Counted from the first letter of the stretch, positions 1 to 12,198 are shown. The stretch: DNA of 64,000 bases from Symbiodinium natans (GCA_905221605.1 CAJNDS010002626.1:210315-274314), one strand, 5' to 3'. Program-made: numbers and translations. Notes: generated by a model from the sequence alone, not told the origin.

Positions 1-1115
1 GCGCGTTGCGCGAAGTATAGGGCCCAAGTGAACCCCATTGGTAAAGAGCCTGGGGCCGGGTACACGATCGAGTCGGGCGCAAGCCACTGGTTGTCCAAAT
101 ATGTGTTCTCGAGCCCCACCCAAGAAGCCGGCACCCCATCCAAGCAAAAATAATCACAAAGCCACCTAGGTTGTCGGAGCCGATGAAAACAATCTTTTAC
201 ATCACTGAGCCCTATGCTAATACGGTGTCGGTCAAGGTAGTCGTCGTAGTCGGCACTGCCTGGGACGAAATGGCTTGGGATGTTGAGCTCAATCCTCGAA
301 AAACCATCTGAAGTAAGTAAATCAACGCCAGGGGGAGGTCGAAACATGGAGTTGGTACCCCTGGCGTCAATGATCATTCTAATTTTGCGACCGTCGCTCT
401 TCCTGACGAAAAACACTCCACAGAAGCTTTTGGGGTTCTGCGTGAACACCAAGTACCCGGCTTGGTTCAGCTTCTGGATGAACTTCTTGTAGAGCTTGGC
501 GTCCCTCCTCAAGAGTGGATCCCAGTACGGTTGAAACTCCCCCAGGCCCGTTTCGCAGCCTGGTTTTAACATATGCTCGGGGCTCTGCAGGTAATGCCGG
601 GCCTCGTCATCCAAGACACTCTCCACCGCCGGTGCGTCATGAAGAGACTCAGGAAGCGAGATGCGCGCAAGTGAGCAGGCCGCCAACGTAGTCGGCTCGT
701 CAGAAGAGTATTCTGACCGGCCACGGAGCAACGCCTTAAGGGCTGCCTCCGGTTTAGGGATCTCTGCCAATTCACCTTTGTCTTGGCATAGCCCAGCAAG
801 ATAACGAACTCTCCCAATCACCTCCGACTGAAGAGCATCTGGTGAAAACTGTGAATTCTCAAATTCTTCCTTGTAGCCAGCCATCCAGTTGAGAGCCTTC
901 ACGGCCTCGCGCTCCTTGGTTGTCTGCTGGATATGTCTGGCCACCCGCTGCGCCACCCGTCTCCCCAAAGTTTTTTCCCGGCGCACCTCAGGTGGGACAG
1001 GAAGGGGGAACATGTCACGGGAGAACTGGGATTTAGCAGCACGTGCATCCCCGGATTGATGGCCATGAGAGGGACCGACCGGGCACGATCCCTCGCCACA
1101 CTCTTCACTGACCAT
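1..1115 (-). CDS. Retroelement ORF2, reverse transcriptase (runs off window)
   Basis: An open frame of 371 codons with no stop runs on the minus strand from an ATG at 1115-1113 to the window edge. The N-terminal 200 residues are basic/helical and not recognised. From about position 510 downwards it reads as a reverse transcriptase palm: FFVRKSDGRKIRMIIDARGT, then LLTSDGFSRIEL, then SDVKDCFHRL with the first catalytic Asp, then LPMGFTWALYFAQ close to the edge. The YxDD box, any RNase H and any integrase would lie outside. This RT type recurs in dinoflagellate genomes in unclassified retroelements; I cannot assign it to gypsy, DIRS or LINE. The ATG lies inside the end of ORF1 (ATGGTCAGTGA), so it is probably translated by reinitiation or a +1 shift. 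The frame looks undamaged, so the element may be young. Confidence 0.8.
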   Translation of the reverse strand, partial: MVSEECGEGSCPVGPSHGHQSGDARAAKSQFSRDMFPLPVPPEVRREKTLGRRVAQRVARHIQQTTKEREAVKALNWMAGYKEEFENSQFSPDALQSEVIGRVRYLAGLCQDKGELAEIPKPEAALKALLRGRSEYSSDEPTTLAACSLARISLPESLHDAPAVESVLDDEARHYLQSPEHMLKPGCETGLGEFQPYWDPLLRRDAKLYKKFIQKLNQAGYLVFTQNPKSFCGVFFVRKSDGRKIRMIIDARGTNSMFRPPPGVDLLTSDGFSRIELNIPSHFVPGSADYDDYLDRHRISIGLSDVKDCFHRLRQPRWLCDYFCLDGVPASWVGLENTYLDNQWLAPDSIVYPAPGSLPMGFTWALYFAQR

Positions 1116-2589
1116 CCGGGGCAGTCAGCCCCTTGCCACGGCCTTTCGCCTTGGCTTTGGCCTTTGCCCCGGTTGTCGGCAACACGCCGTCTGCCACAGC
1201 ACCTGCAGCCTCATCGGTCACCAGCAGGCCTTTGCGATGCTCACGGATCTTAGCACGAGAAGATGCCATGTCAATTTCTTCTTTGGTGCGCCTGGCTGCC
1301 CACGACCGCAAGCTTGGTGACACCGCATCATCTGCACTGCGGTAACCGGCGATAACCTTGGCGTTCTGCCAGTCAGGCCCGGCTGCACCTCCCAAGGTGT
1401 AGGCGTCGATGATAGCTTGCATTCGACGCCCGACCACTTCTATGCTCGCGAGGGAGCATAGATTCAACTGGTCATAACAACCAGCTGTGAACATGACGTC
1501 CACCAAACATCGCATCTCGTGAGCCACACGGTCGTTCTCCGCGATGTTCTTGGAACGCATCCATTCAAGGAGCCATCTCTTGGGATCACCTCCAAAGCTA
1601 TGGAAATGTCGAATAAGGTGGCCCACGCTCATCGGTCCCTCAAGAGGCCAGTCGGGGAACTCATACTGCTTGCACTCATTGACAACCTCGCGCCAATGTT
1701 TGTGTCTTTCGTTTACAGAGTTGTAATCCACACCAAGGACCCTTGCATCCAAAGGCTCAGTAGAAGATACGGCGCCTTCCTCATTCGCATTCCTGGCCGA
1801 AGGTAGGCCCTCATCCCCATGTAAGGCCTCGGAGGTCCTCTGTCGCCCCAAGTAGCAGCCAAAAATCTCCGAAGCCTGGTCAATGGCGACTAAGGTCAAA
1901 GGAAGCCAGCCGTCACCCCGCTTGATGAGACCCAAATCTTCCCCTGCTCGAACCCCCTGACCCTCGACAACCGCCACCTCCCGAGGAATGTCGACAGCTC
2001 CGGGTCTGAGGGGGGGAAACCACACCCACATGTAGCCTGCAGGAGCTGGTTCGAGGGGCAAAAGCCCCAGAGGCAGATCTGCTGAAGACTCTGTGGCTCT
2101 TTCCGGCTGGTCCACCACACCTCTTGACGCAGCTCCGCCGGGCGGCCTGGTAACGCGCCTGGGCACGAATCTCCTGCCAAGAAGAACCGAGGTTGGGACC
2201 ACCCTCTGACCCACACGCACCTCTTTTGGCCTCCAGCCATCTAAAGGCACGACCTCCATGTTCAGCTCGTCTAGCGCCTTCTCGATGTAGGTCCTCATCT
2301 CCTCTTCGGTCAAGCCAGAAGAAAACCTATACACTGGCGCACGCAGTCTTGAATAATATTCAAAATGCTTCCCCTTCACCTTCATCTTCACAGGACCGTC
2401 GTCGCCAACCAATGTAAAGCTCTCTTCATAAAGGTCCATGTCAGGAGTCAAAACATACCAAGAAGTGTCACTCGCCTTCCAGATCAAGACTCGCTCATGC
2501 CAGTAAGTATCGTCACTGTAGAAAACAGCTACTCGGTCACCTGGAAGGCATTGTAACAAGTCCTCGGCCACGCCGTCGTGGGTTGTCAT
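1105..2589 (-). CDS. Retroelement ORF1 (494 aa, function unknown)
   Basis: A complete 494-codon frame, ATG to TGA, directly upstream of the RT frame and overlapping it by 11 bases, so it is taken as ORF1 of the same element. Residues 15-75 (GDRVAVFYSDDTYWHERVLI onward) resemble a small beta-barrel of the Tudor/SH3 kind, which is an inference from pattern. Residues about 170-240 are proline-rich. The middle holds a helical block (KHWREVVNECKQYEFPDWPL and on) that could be gag-like. The C-terminus is a basic Lys/Ala/Gly tail (KAKAKAKGRGKG) suited to nucleic-acid binding. No zinc knuckle is seen. It likely packages or binds the element RNA, but no known domain is firmly recognised. Confidence 0.65.
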   Translation of the reverse strand: MTTHDGVAEDLLQCLPGDRVAVFYSDDTYWHERVLIWKASDTSWYVLTPDMDLYEESFTLVGDDGPVKMKVKGKHFEYYSRLRAPVYRFSSGLTEEEMRTYIEKALDELNMEVVPLDGWRPKEVRVGQRVVPTSVLLGRRFVPRRVTRPPGGAASRGVVDQPERATESSADLPLGLLPLEPAPAGYMWVWFPPLRPGAVDIPREVAVVEGQGVRAGEDLGLIKRGDGWLPLTLVAIDQASEIFGCYLGRQRTSEALHGDEGLPSARNANEEGAVSSTEPLDARVLGVDYNSVNERHKHWREVVNECKQYEFPDWPLEGPMSVGHLIRHFHSFGGDPKRWLLEWMRSKNIAENDRVAHEMRCLVDVMFTAGCYDQLNLCSLASIEVVGRRMQAIIDAYTLGGAAGPDWQNAKVIAGYRSADDAVSPSLRSWAARRTKEEIDMASSRAKIREHRKGLLVTDEAAGAVADGVLPTTGAKAKAKAKGRGKGLTAPDGQ

Positions 2590-2836
2590 GACTCTGCTCT
2601 GCTGTCACAAAGCCGCGTCTTCTGCAGAAGCAGACAAGGTTGATCGCAGGGCAAATCAGTGCAAGCAGCAATAAAATCGGATTCAATGCGTCACTGCACT
2701 GGCAATCACAGATGCAATGGCACTCCTTCGTCACAGCTGTCTGACCCCTTGCCCAAGAGAACTTTTCGTAAGGTTCCTTGAACCCCACTTCCAAGATACG
2801 GCTAACCAGTGTCAGCAGCAGAGCTTCTAACTTCAT
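2537..2836 (-). CDS. Small ORF with Cys/His cluster and membrane segment, upstream of ORF1
   Basis: A 99-codon ATG-started frame overlaps the start of ORF1 by 53 bases in another frame. It has a Cys/His cluster (CHCICDCQC, residues about 40-48), then a hydrophobic stretch (NPILLLLALICPAINLVCF) followed by an arginine-rich tail. A short Cys-cluster plus membrane segment at the 5' end of such an element would be unusual. It could be a leader peptide of the retroelement or part of ORF1 joined by a frameshift. Coding is not proven. Confidence 0.35.
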   Translation of the reverse strand: MKLEALLLTLVSRILEVGFKEPYEKFSWARGQTAVTKECHCICDCQCSDALNPILLLLALICPAINLVCFCRRRGFVTAEQSHDNPRRRGRGLVTMPSR

Positions 2837-3254
2837 GGCAGACCTAACTCGTCATGCACTTGAGTATGAGACAGCGTCAGGGATGAGCACTTCGTGACTC
2901 TAATCTTACCGAGCACGCTCAATCAAACCTGCCAAACGAGCAAGAAACCCCAAAAAAAGATACAACGCATGAAGAACAAAAACAAGGGAACCCAGAGAAT
3001 ACCTCTAACCCCTGAACCCTAAACCCGTTTTCCTTAATCCCCTTTTTGGACCCAGACTCCTGAAATCTAACCCTTTACCCTTAACCCTTAACCCTAAACC
3101 CTTAACACCAGACAGACGGAGAACGAAGCCTGGCATTGGCGCCCGCAGCAGAGGCCGCAGAGCTGGCAGACGGCACCGGGCTGGCAGGCTGCGCCTTTCA
3201 CCTCTTCGAAGGCTTCCAAGGCTTTGGGGGGCTTCAGGTTTTTTTTGAGTAGTT

Positions 3255-3323
3255 CCCTAAACCCTAAACCCTAAACCCTAAACCCTAAACCCTAAACCCT
3301 GTTAACCTTAAACCCTAAACCCT
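3255..3323 (-). repeat. Interstitial telomere-type array, CCCTAAA on + strand
   Basis: About nine CCCTAAA units with one imperfect break (gttaacctta). The C-rich strand is on top. TTTAGGG is the Arabidopsis-type telomere repeat, also reported for dinoflagellates. Confidence 0.9.
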
Positions 3324-6143
3324 GAGGTGGTTGGGTCGGGTTTTGGGCTTCGGGCTTTGCGTTTTACAATTGATCTTAGGGTCGAGGGTGAGTGAGGGAT
3401 AGGGTGGCCCTACATGCTCCCCATACAAATATGAAACATTAAGTCAACAAGTCCGTCCAGCCAACGCGCCCAACGCAAGGCTTTCGACTCTCACACAGGC
3501 TTTAGGATTCGGGATTCACTACATTCCGAACAAATTGAGGGGGTTGGGTGTGGCCGGGCCAAGCTGAAAATTCAAGGTGAGGAGATTGCACCCGGCAACA
3601 GCCTCCCCAGATTCTTGCGAGAATCCGAGACCCCAAACTTCTTGTGCTCACGGTTTAAAGGGTTTTAGGGATCCTCGGGCCCAAGCCCTATAAACCTTAA
3701 ACCTCAATCTTGGACAAGGCTTGCACCCTTAGGTCCCCACCAAAACCTCAAAGCCTAAAGCCGCCCCCAACCAGTATCACACCCTACAAACTCAAAGCTC
3801 CAAAAAACAAAACAAAAACTGAATCCTCACACCCGACCATGAAATCCCGGAACCCTGGAACCATGAAACCAGTAAGAACGCACAAAGCAGGCGACGCCTT
3901 GAGGACCGGCGCGACGTCCTGAGCAGCAAAACCCTTGTGTTTTATGACGAAGGGCCGTTTGAAGCCCCTTGAGTTTCCCCCCGGGGGATGGTTGAAGGCT
4001 AGTGGGGGGGCTCTGGAGTGCCTCTGGGGTGCTTCGGAGATTCTTGATGTGGCAGGAGTGGAGCTTTCAACGGAACCAAGGGGGATTTGAGAAGAAGTCT
4101 GGGGGGGGGTTTTCATTCAAATCCTGGCTCAGCCCTCGGAATCCTTCACATCACTTGCAACTCCCTGAACCCCATAATCCCTGACCAGCAAAATCAAAAC
4201 AACGGCAGCGTGCAAACCCCGTAAGAGACCCCTCACGCCTCACCGGCCTCACCCCTTCACTTCCCTCCTCCTTTGATTAGGGGGTTTAAAATTATTGGGC
4301 AGAAGGCCTTTGGTCCGTAACTTCCATGCTGCGGGAGAACTTGTGGGGAAGCCTGTGAACCCCCAGAACCCCGCACCCTCCCGGTGGCGCGTGGGCTGAA
4401 AACCCTAAAGCCCCGAAAACTTTCTAGGGTTTGGGGTGGCATTTCTTCTGCTTCAGGGTTCAGGGGTCCCTCTCTGCTTTAGGGTTTGGGGTGGCATTTC
4501 TTCTGCTTCAGGGTTCAGGGTTCCAGGTCCCTCCTTGAAAAGCCCCTTTTGTCGCGGCCTTTGTTGCCGCTGGCCCAAGGTGAATCCCGAAGGTCATGTC
4601 CACCCAGGCGAAGGGGTCCGAGATGACGCCGATCTTCACCTACGAAGGGCTCTGAGGGGGCGCCCTTTCCTTAGCACAAACCGAAGCAGACCTTTGCGGC
4701 CAATCATGGCCCCTCTGCTTCAGGGTGAAGGTACAAGGGATGGTAACCCCCAACATTTTGGGCAAACCTATCGCTAACCGCTAACAATTGCGGGCCTGAT
4801 CCCCCCCCCCCAATACCCTAAAACCCTCACAACCCCGAATCCTCACACCGGACCTGAGCCCCACCGCGCATATCGTAGACGTCCACTGAGGGCCGGTTCA
4901 CCTCGGGTGGAGGATGTGGGGGGCCCCATACAAACTAGCATCTCATGCCTTTATAAAGGCCTGTGGAGGGATGGGGGGTCACAAGCAACCACGACTGTGT
5001 TCAGGATGAGCTTTCAAAGCTCTTGAGCCCCAACCAACCTCCAAAGCCTCCCTCTTCCCTTCCCCCTCCCCCAAGCCCAAAGCTCCAGCCCCCCAAAGTC
5101 CTTAGAGCCCTCATCCCCCCCTAAACAACCACAAACTTCCATAAGCCCTACGTAACGCAGGGGGCCCATTTCACGGGAGTGGGTGCTCCAGGTATAGCTT
5201 ATGTTTGGCATAACGCAGCGATGTCCAGAGATTTGAAGGGGGATGAGATTGTCGCAAGTACCTCCTCGACTTCCAGGCCCGGTCACGCACATGATGTCGA
5301 AAGCAAAGGGCCGGTCCAAGTAGAGGAAGGGCACGTCCGTGTTGGCCCCCGGGACGAGGCCCTGGCCAAAAAGGGGGGGGTTTAGAGTTTGCAGAGTTTA
5401 GGGTTTAGGGAGGGTTCAGAGGGCTTTAGGCTTTCTTGGGGGTCTGGGGCGCATCCAGGCACCCAAAACCACCGAACCTCGAAACCTAAAATTCAAAACC
5501 CTCAAGACCCCTACACCTGAATTCCGAAACAGACGCCCAACAAAGAAAACCCGTGACTCCCCGACCTGCGCCATTCCCAAGAGGTTCTGCATGGGCGAGG
5601 AGGGCGAGGACGGCTCCTTTTTGGGGAGCCTCGGCTTCTTTGGACGTCAGAAACAGATGGGCCCAAAAACCGCAAGTTGTTGGGCCGAGGGCCTGGGGAC
5701 TTTTGAGGTGTGGAGCACTGTCGGGTCTCTGGGACTACAGGTTAGACTTTGCTTCTTTCCGACCTTAACTTCTAGAACCCAAGCCCAGCAAGAGGTCTCC
5801 GTTGACACTGTTTCGGCCTTCAGGTTTAGGGCACAAAGGTTCAGGGCTTGGAGCTTAGGGTTGAGTCCCTGACACACTTCCGGCCCTCTTATGATGGCAT
5901 AAGGGTGAAAGGATTTCAGGTTAGGGGCTCTTTGTTTTCTGCAACCTCTGCCTCGTCAAGACCGGGCTTAGGATTCACTACACCATCAGAACTTCGTAAG
6001 GGTGGGGGGGGGGGGGGGGGCAGGCAACTTCTGCTGCATCCTCCACCTCCTGATGCCTCTGATGATCTTCTAACTTTCGCACAGGCCAAAGCCCAGAATG
6101 GTTTTTTGACGGGGTTCGTCCGAGGCTGGCACGAACAAAGCCC

Positions 6144-6242
6144 TACTTGGAGGTTCATGGTACTCATTAACCAATTATAACCCTAGAAGTGGGTGAAAAG
6201 TACAGTCATAATTGGCGCATAAGTGCCATGAACCTCCAAGTA
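6144..6242. mobile_element. MITE-like palindromic element, family A, copy 1
   Basis: About 99 bp with long terminal inverted repeats: it opens TACTTGGAGGTTCATGGTAC and closes with the matching inverse ending CCTCCAAGTA. Inner arms also pair (CCAATTATAA with TAATTGG). A second, longer copy lies at 16726-16870. There is no coding capacity, which fits a non-autonomous DNA transposon or another hairpin-forming repeat. Confidence 0.65.
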
Positions 6243-6324
6243 AGCCTGAAAACCCACCAAGCCCACTTCATCCGCGGGGCATCACGGGGAAGGTCTGCCC
6301 CGCCGCCACGCCTTCACAAGACCA

Positions 6325-6419
6325 GGAGGGCCTTCTACTAACAGTCCTTCCTAGGGATTGTAGTAGGACCGTGCTATGATGCCTATGGAGGGACTGCTGG
6401 TAGAAGGGGGAGCATCCCA
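6325..6419. mobile_element. MITE-like palindromic element, family B, degenerate copy
   Basis: The arms CTACTAACAGTCCTTCCTAGG and CCTATGGAGGGACTGCTGGTAG are near inverse complements, and the right end (GGGGGAGCATCCCA) matches the ends of the copies at 7701-7799 and 19509-19613. The left terminus is worn. Confidence 0.5.
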
Positions 6420-7700
6420 CGTGCCAACACAAATCTCCCCGGTCCGCCCTTCGAGCACCAGCAAGACCGCGGCCTGGAGGAACGGCCACCAGCATCTGGC
6501 TCCCATCCTGCTTTCTTCTTTTCTTGCCGCGACAGCAACCCCTTTTCGCGCAAAGCGTGAAGTGAGCATGCCCACACCAAAACAAGGCTGCCCCCGACCT
6601 TCAAAAGCACGGTTCTTCCCTTCTTCCCCCTTCTGTCAGGCAGCTGGCGCCGTGACTTGGATCTGCTGACCCGTAACCACGCCATCCGGCACCTGCACCT
6701 GAATGGTGTTGGTCCTCAGCTGCCGACCCTAGCTGCCAGAAAATCCTCACCCCTCTTGTCATACGATCCTTAAATTTTTAATGTATGTGATTATGGGGAG
6801 CTACTCCCCGACTCCCCCGCGAGGTAGACGCAATCGTATTGGACTGCTGAACCCTAAACTTCTGAACCCCGAAGCATACAATGGGCCAAGTGTCTGCACC
6901 GGCCCTTGTGGCCCTTGTGGCAACCCAATCATCATCTTGAACGGCGCCTGATGTTGGACATGCTGTATAGGCCCTAGAAGGCACATGGTGGGGCCATGCT
7001 TTCCGCGTGCGACATTTCTGAGATTTGTTGCAAGATTGGATCTTTCGGGGAATCTGCCTGGTGTGTTGAAGAACGCGATCGAATACGGGCACTAACGAAT
7101 CGTATACTAGAAGTTGGGATGGGGGAGTTCAAGGTGCCAACACGTGGCCACTCAAGCTGCGCTTCCCAGACTCACAGCCATTCCAAGCCCAAGCGTGGAG
7201 TTTTTGGGCTTCCCGGGGCACTCCTAGACACCTGCCTTGGAGAAGTTCCTTGGAGCCCCCATGGAAGGCGTGTGGAGGAGGCATTTCTGGCGCCCCAATG
7301 TTTGGCTTCATCGATTTTTGAAGCGTTCTTCATGGTGGGACTTGGGCAGCAGCCCAAACCCCTAAAAGGCAATAGTTTGGGAGGTCGCCTGTGAAGGGCA
7401 GGGGGGAAAATCAAACCTCGCACTGATGAAAATTGCTGGCCCGCATCGCGTTACATGCCGCTGCCGGCCCCCCCACCACACCCCTAGGCACTTGTCTGCC
7501 ACTGCGCTGCGAGACGCCGAAACCCACAACCCTCCCCCTAAATGCCCCCTAAATGCCCCCTGAACCCCCCCTAAAAGCCCTCTGTTGGCCTTGTCGCGGC
7601 CCGCGAAGGCCCCGGCTCCATCGAGGCCGGCAGCTTGGAGGCCAGCGGCCAGATTCATGCCCACCATCGCCTTGGCGTGTTCGAAAAGGGTTGAAAGGGT

Positions 7701-7799
7701 TGGGATGTTCCCCCCCTATACTCGCAGTCCCTGATAAGGGTTCTAGGATGCCCGTTTCTGATCCCGATTAGGGACTGCTACTATAAGGGGAACATCCCA
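7701..7799. mobile_element. MITE-like palindromic element, family B, best copy
   Basis: A 99-bp element bounded by the inverted repeat TGGGATGTTCCCC / GGGGAACATCCCA. Inner arms TATA..CAGTCCCTGAT and ATTAGGGACTG..TATA also pair, so nearly the whole element could form a hairpin. Non-coding. Confidence 0.7.
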
Positions 7800-10010
7800 A
7801 GTTTAGGGTTTATAGGGTTTTGGGTTTTGAGGGTGTTTTTGTTTTAGGGTTTATAGGGCTCTTGGGCCTTCAGCAAGACTTTTGGAGGATTTAGCTTGCG
7901 TTCTGAGGGCCTGTTTCTTGGGCATGTAAGTTTTGTTGCAGGGTTTAGGGGATGAAGCTTGTGCGGGCTATGGGCTTCGAGGGCGGAGGCCGCGCAAGTA
8001 CCACCGACAAAAGCAGCCGGGGTTTTAGGGTTTTGGAGGGCTAAGGGATTTTGGGTGGACTTGGGGGGTATTTAGGGTTTGGAAGCTCCAGCCGCACGAA
8101 TTGAACCCTTGAAGCCCTTTTTGAACCCCAAACCCAGAACGCCCGAAAGACTTGCAGAAGTTGTGGGTTGAGGGTTGAGGGTTTAGGGTTTACGCAGCCA
8201 CCGAAAGCTCAAGCCAATTGCCTACTTGCACAAAACTTCGTCCGCAGTTGTTGAGGGCTTCCTTAAAAATTCCGACAGCGCGCCAGGCCAGCTCCAAGGA
8301 AGGTTGTAGGGGGGTCCCAGAGAGTTTGAATCCAGAAACACCGGAGGGTTGGAAAGGAGGGGGGTCCTAGAGGTTTGAGAATTTTCAGGACGGTCTTGCA
8401 CGGCAAGGGGCTGGCCTTGGGCCGTACCCCTTCCTCGAAAAGTCCTAGAGCTCTCAACCCTACACTGAAACTTTCAGGCCCCCAGACGGCGATAGCGATC
8501 GATATATCGACTCACTTACAAAACCATCGAACCCAAATCACAGAACAAAGGCTACTTCCCGTTGGGTGTGCCGAACCCTAAACCGCAGGTCACCTGGAGA
8601 TCTTGCTGTTCTCGGCAAGACAGGATCTGCTCGCCCTGCTGCCTGCAGGAAGGCAACGTCACAAAGTTTTCTTGGGGGGGCTGCAACCCCTGAACCCTAG
8701 GAACCTTATGAACCTTTCCCTCAACCCTACCTACCTCCAGTAGTGGTCCAGTCATGGTTCTTGCTAGAGAAGCAGGGGTTCAGGAGTTCCTTTCTTCCCC
8801 CGACAAGGAACCCTGTGAGGGATTGTATCTTTGCATGGCTTTAGGATTCAGGGCTGTAGAGATGACTTAGTGTAATTAGGGTTGAAGCTTCGGGTTGCCT
8901 GTCCGACACAGAGAAGACGTCGAAAGCGTTCGCCGTCTGGATGGAGTAGTTGAGGAGATGTCCGGTCGCCTCCTCCAACGGTCCGAGCAAATGTGCCAAG
9001 TTCCGCCCGAGACGAAGCCCTGAAGATCCCTCCAAACCCGTCCAAACCCCTCCGTGCGCGAAAGGCGCCCCCACCAAGTTCCAGCTTTCATGTGGCAAGT
9101 TCAGGTTTTGACAGGGCTTCTGGTCTCGTTTCTTTCGTTGTCCTGAAGCATGTTCACCTTCTCCTTGATGATGATGCCTCGGGCAAAGCTCCCGTGCAGG
9201 AATAGCTGCGAAAAAAGGGCTGTGACAAGGCCCATGCGTAAGCTTCAAGCCATTACTCTATGGAGGCCTATCCTAAGCGATACCTGGACTCTCTCGGCGT
9301 GGGAGTGGGGGATTTCACACGCCAGAAGTCGCAGCAGCCAGGCACAAGAGTTTTGCAAAACTAGTGCTGCTAACGAACAAAAAACTGCGAACAAAAAGAT
9401 CGAGAGGATGTGGGGGGTAAGGCCCTGCCATGGCCCAAGCATGCCCAGGCACAGTCCTCCTGGGCCAGACGCATCATCCCATCCGACAGCGTGGCCGCAG
9501 GCTGCTTGTTCCTACATCCACAACCCCGTCGCTCAACCCTCAAACCTTAAACTCTGAACATGTGTGTAGGAGGGGCAAATTCTATGGGAACAGCAGCACA
9601 ATCGGACAAAGTTCACACCGAGTTTGACCCGAAGCGTGCAAGCTACATGTTGGGGGGTGGGTGGGTGTAGTGTCTTGGGCTTATGGTTCAGGTGCAGGGG
9701 TCTTGAATTTCGGGTTTAAGGTTTCGGGTGGCCCCAGGGAGGAGGGTGTCCCACGTCGCAGATTCCTTGCACATGTGTGCACCGAAAAGACCCTAAACCC
9801 TAAGATCCCCCCAAGTCGAGAGGCAGGTGGGCCGGGTGCTGGAGCTTCAAGTTCTCCAGCTTCTCCCGCAGCTCCCGAGACTTCAGGTGCCCCCGGACAA
9901 GGCAGCAGCAGGGAATCCTCAGGTTCAAGAACATTAAGGAAGCTCCCAGAAAATAGGGGCCAATATGTATACAAACAAATTTCGATAGACATTTTGCATT
10001 CTACCAGTTA

Positions 10011-10185
10011 TGTATATGTATATATATATATACATATATGTATCTATATATACATGTTTATTTTTGTTTATACATACATACATACATACATACATACATA
10101 CATGCATGCATACATACATACATACATACATACATACATACATACACATTTTCCTGCACATATATATATATATGTATATATATCC
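10011..10185. repeat. TA / TACA microsatellite
   Basis: Alternating TATATA and TATG runs flank a (TACA)n tract of roughly 18 units at 10070-10145. Frames through it give only Tyr/His/Ile-rich chance peptides. Confidence 0.9.
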
Positions 10186-12198
10186 CATTCAATATAGCCA
10201 AATCCACACTAGAGGAAGGGCTTCTTCGGCGACCCACATATGGCTCTGCCGACCTTGATGGTTTGGGCTTTGCAAAGCTCTCGGGAAAAGGGCTCCCCTA
10301 TCTCTCGCCCAGCAGCGTCACAAGGGCGCTGACCGCGCAGAACCAGATTGTGAAAAGCAGGGCACCGACGATGTGCAAGCCACGGCTTGCCACCATGGCC
10401 TGGGTGTGCTGGGCTTGTGCTCCGGGGGATGTTTGCCATGGTTTCGTGGGGTTAAGGCTTGAAATATCCAGGCAAGAAAGGACCACCTTCCGGTGTGAAG
10501 GGAATTTTTTTAGGGAAAGGCAAAGCCACTCAGATCTAAGTTGAAGTAGTGTTGGTCATCATATGTAAAAGAACTACAAAACAAGAAATAAATAAATGAC
10601 CACATATATACAGATATAGATATACAGTTCCAGAGCCTCCTCTCGCCCAGTGACGCGGCTGCCCTCCTCCAGGAGGACCTCCACGGCGGCCTTCGCCGTA
10701 GCTGCAGCCTCTGTGGTGGCCTTCGAAGCCGCCTTTGTGGCGTTCGACTGCTGGGCGGCGTGGTGGGCAACCTCCAAGGTTATTCGGGCCCTTATTCGGC
10801 CTCAGGAGCTGAGGGATTGTGATGAAGGACGCAGCTCCCTATCTTAAAGGGCTCTCTAGAGAGGGGGCTACAGTACTCTACAGTGCTCTTGGGCTTTGGG
10901 CCTCACACCGCACGATGGTGCTTTGTAGGGTTCAGTTTGGATCAGGGTTTGGGGCATCTTCGCCGCCTGGTCCCGATGGAGAGCAGCTGAGTTCTCAGTG
11001 CCATTGCTGCTCAAGTTGCTCTTCCTGCTGGGGCTGAAGACGTGGGGTCGGCACGTATCAAAGGTCAACGAGACCCTCAAGTCTAGTTGAAAAGGGGCCA
11101 CAAGAAGAAAACAAAAATAGGACTGGTCATTTTCCGACAAAAACCCCGTAAACGTAAACATAGCAAGCATCCTTACTAGAAGAACCAAGAAAAATGAGAG
11201 CACCCTTGTCTTGGAAACCCCCCAAAAAAAAGTTGCCAAATGCGGCCAGTCGTCTGAAGATCCGCCGCCTCGCGGAAGGCGACCGCCGAAGCGACGAGGA
11301 GAAAGCAGCCCACGCGCATTTGTGGGGGCGGCCAGAGCGCCCCGGCACCGTTCAGAGTATCCGTAGACAGAGCACCACAAGAGAGCAGCGGCCAGGGATG
11401 GAAACTCTAAATGAAACTCGCAGACAACATTGAGCCTGGGGGGCCGAGTTCCTTCTTCTTGCCAATATGCAACACATGTGGGTTGCCCAGGGGGTCGTGC
11501 AGGGTTTCCGGGGGCAGAAGGCGGCCCCCAAAAACCCTACAAGATTGCAGCCGCTACAGTAGGCTGCCCACAAAACGCCTTTTCGGGATCCGAAGCCCCG
11601 TCTACTCTCGCCCCCGAAAACACCACCCCTTTTAACAGACATCCGAAAGGCCGGGAGGCTTCGAGGCTTCAGGCTGGGTTGCCCCTTTGCTGGGGCTTGT
11701 TGGGGTTGACTCTACGCGGCTCTCCTCTTCACGACAACTTTAGATGTTGTTCCTCGGGTGGTCAGGGCCTTCGGCGCAACACCTAACCAGCGAACCCTCC
11801 TGCGCGTCTCCATCTTTGGGCGCATGGAGTACTTCGGACTTCCTGGCAGCCGAGGGTGCAGGTTGAGCCCAAGTTCAAAGAAGCCTGCTCCATGCATCAT
11901 GGGGGCAACAGAAAGTATAGACGGCCAAACCCCCAAAACTGCCCAAGAGCCTACGCCCTGTCGGGGTCCTTTGGCAACAACAGGGGCGTCGTAGGATCCA
12001 GGGCCTCAGCGTTAAGGCTCACAGGACACCCCCAACAACACATTAGCAACGCCCACCTGCCCCAAAACCCTCAACCCTACGCATCCCTAAGCCCTTTCTG
12101 AAGAAGCCGGACTCGCTGACTGCCAGACCTTCAACCCTAAACCCTCCCTGAACCCGAAAGCTTAAACCCTGAAATCCAAAAACTGTCAAGCAATAAGA

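Noticed and set aside
9934-10258. Tyr/His/Ile-rich ORFs on both strands
   Set aside because: Chance frames through the TACA/TATA microsatellite.
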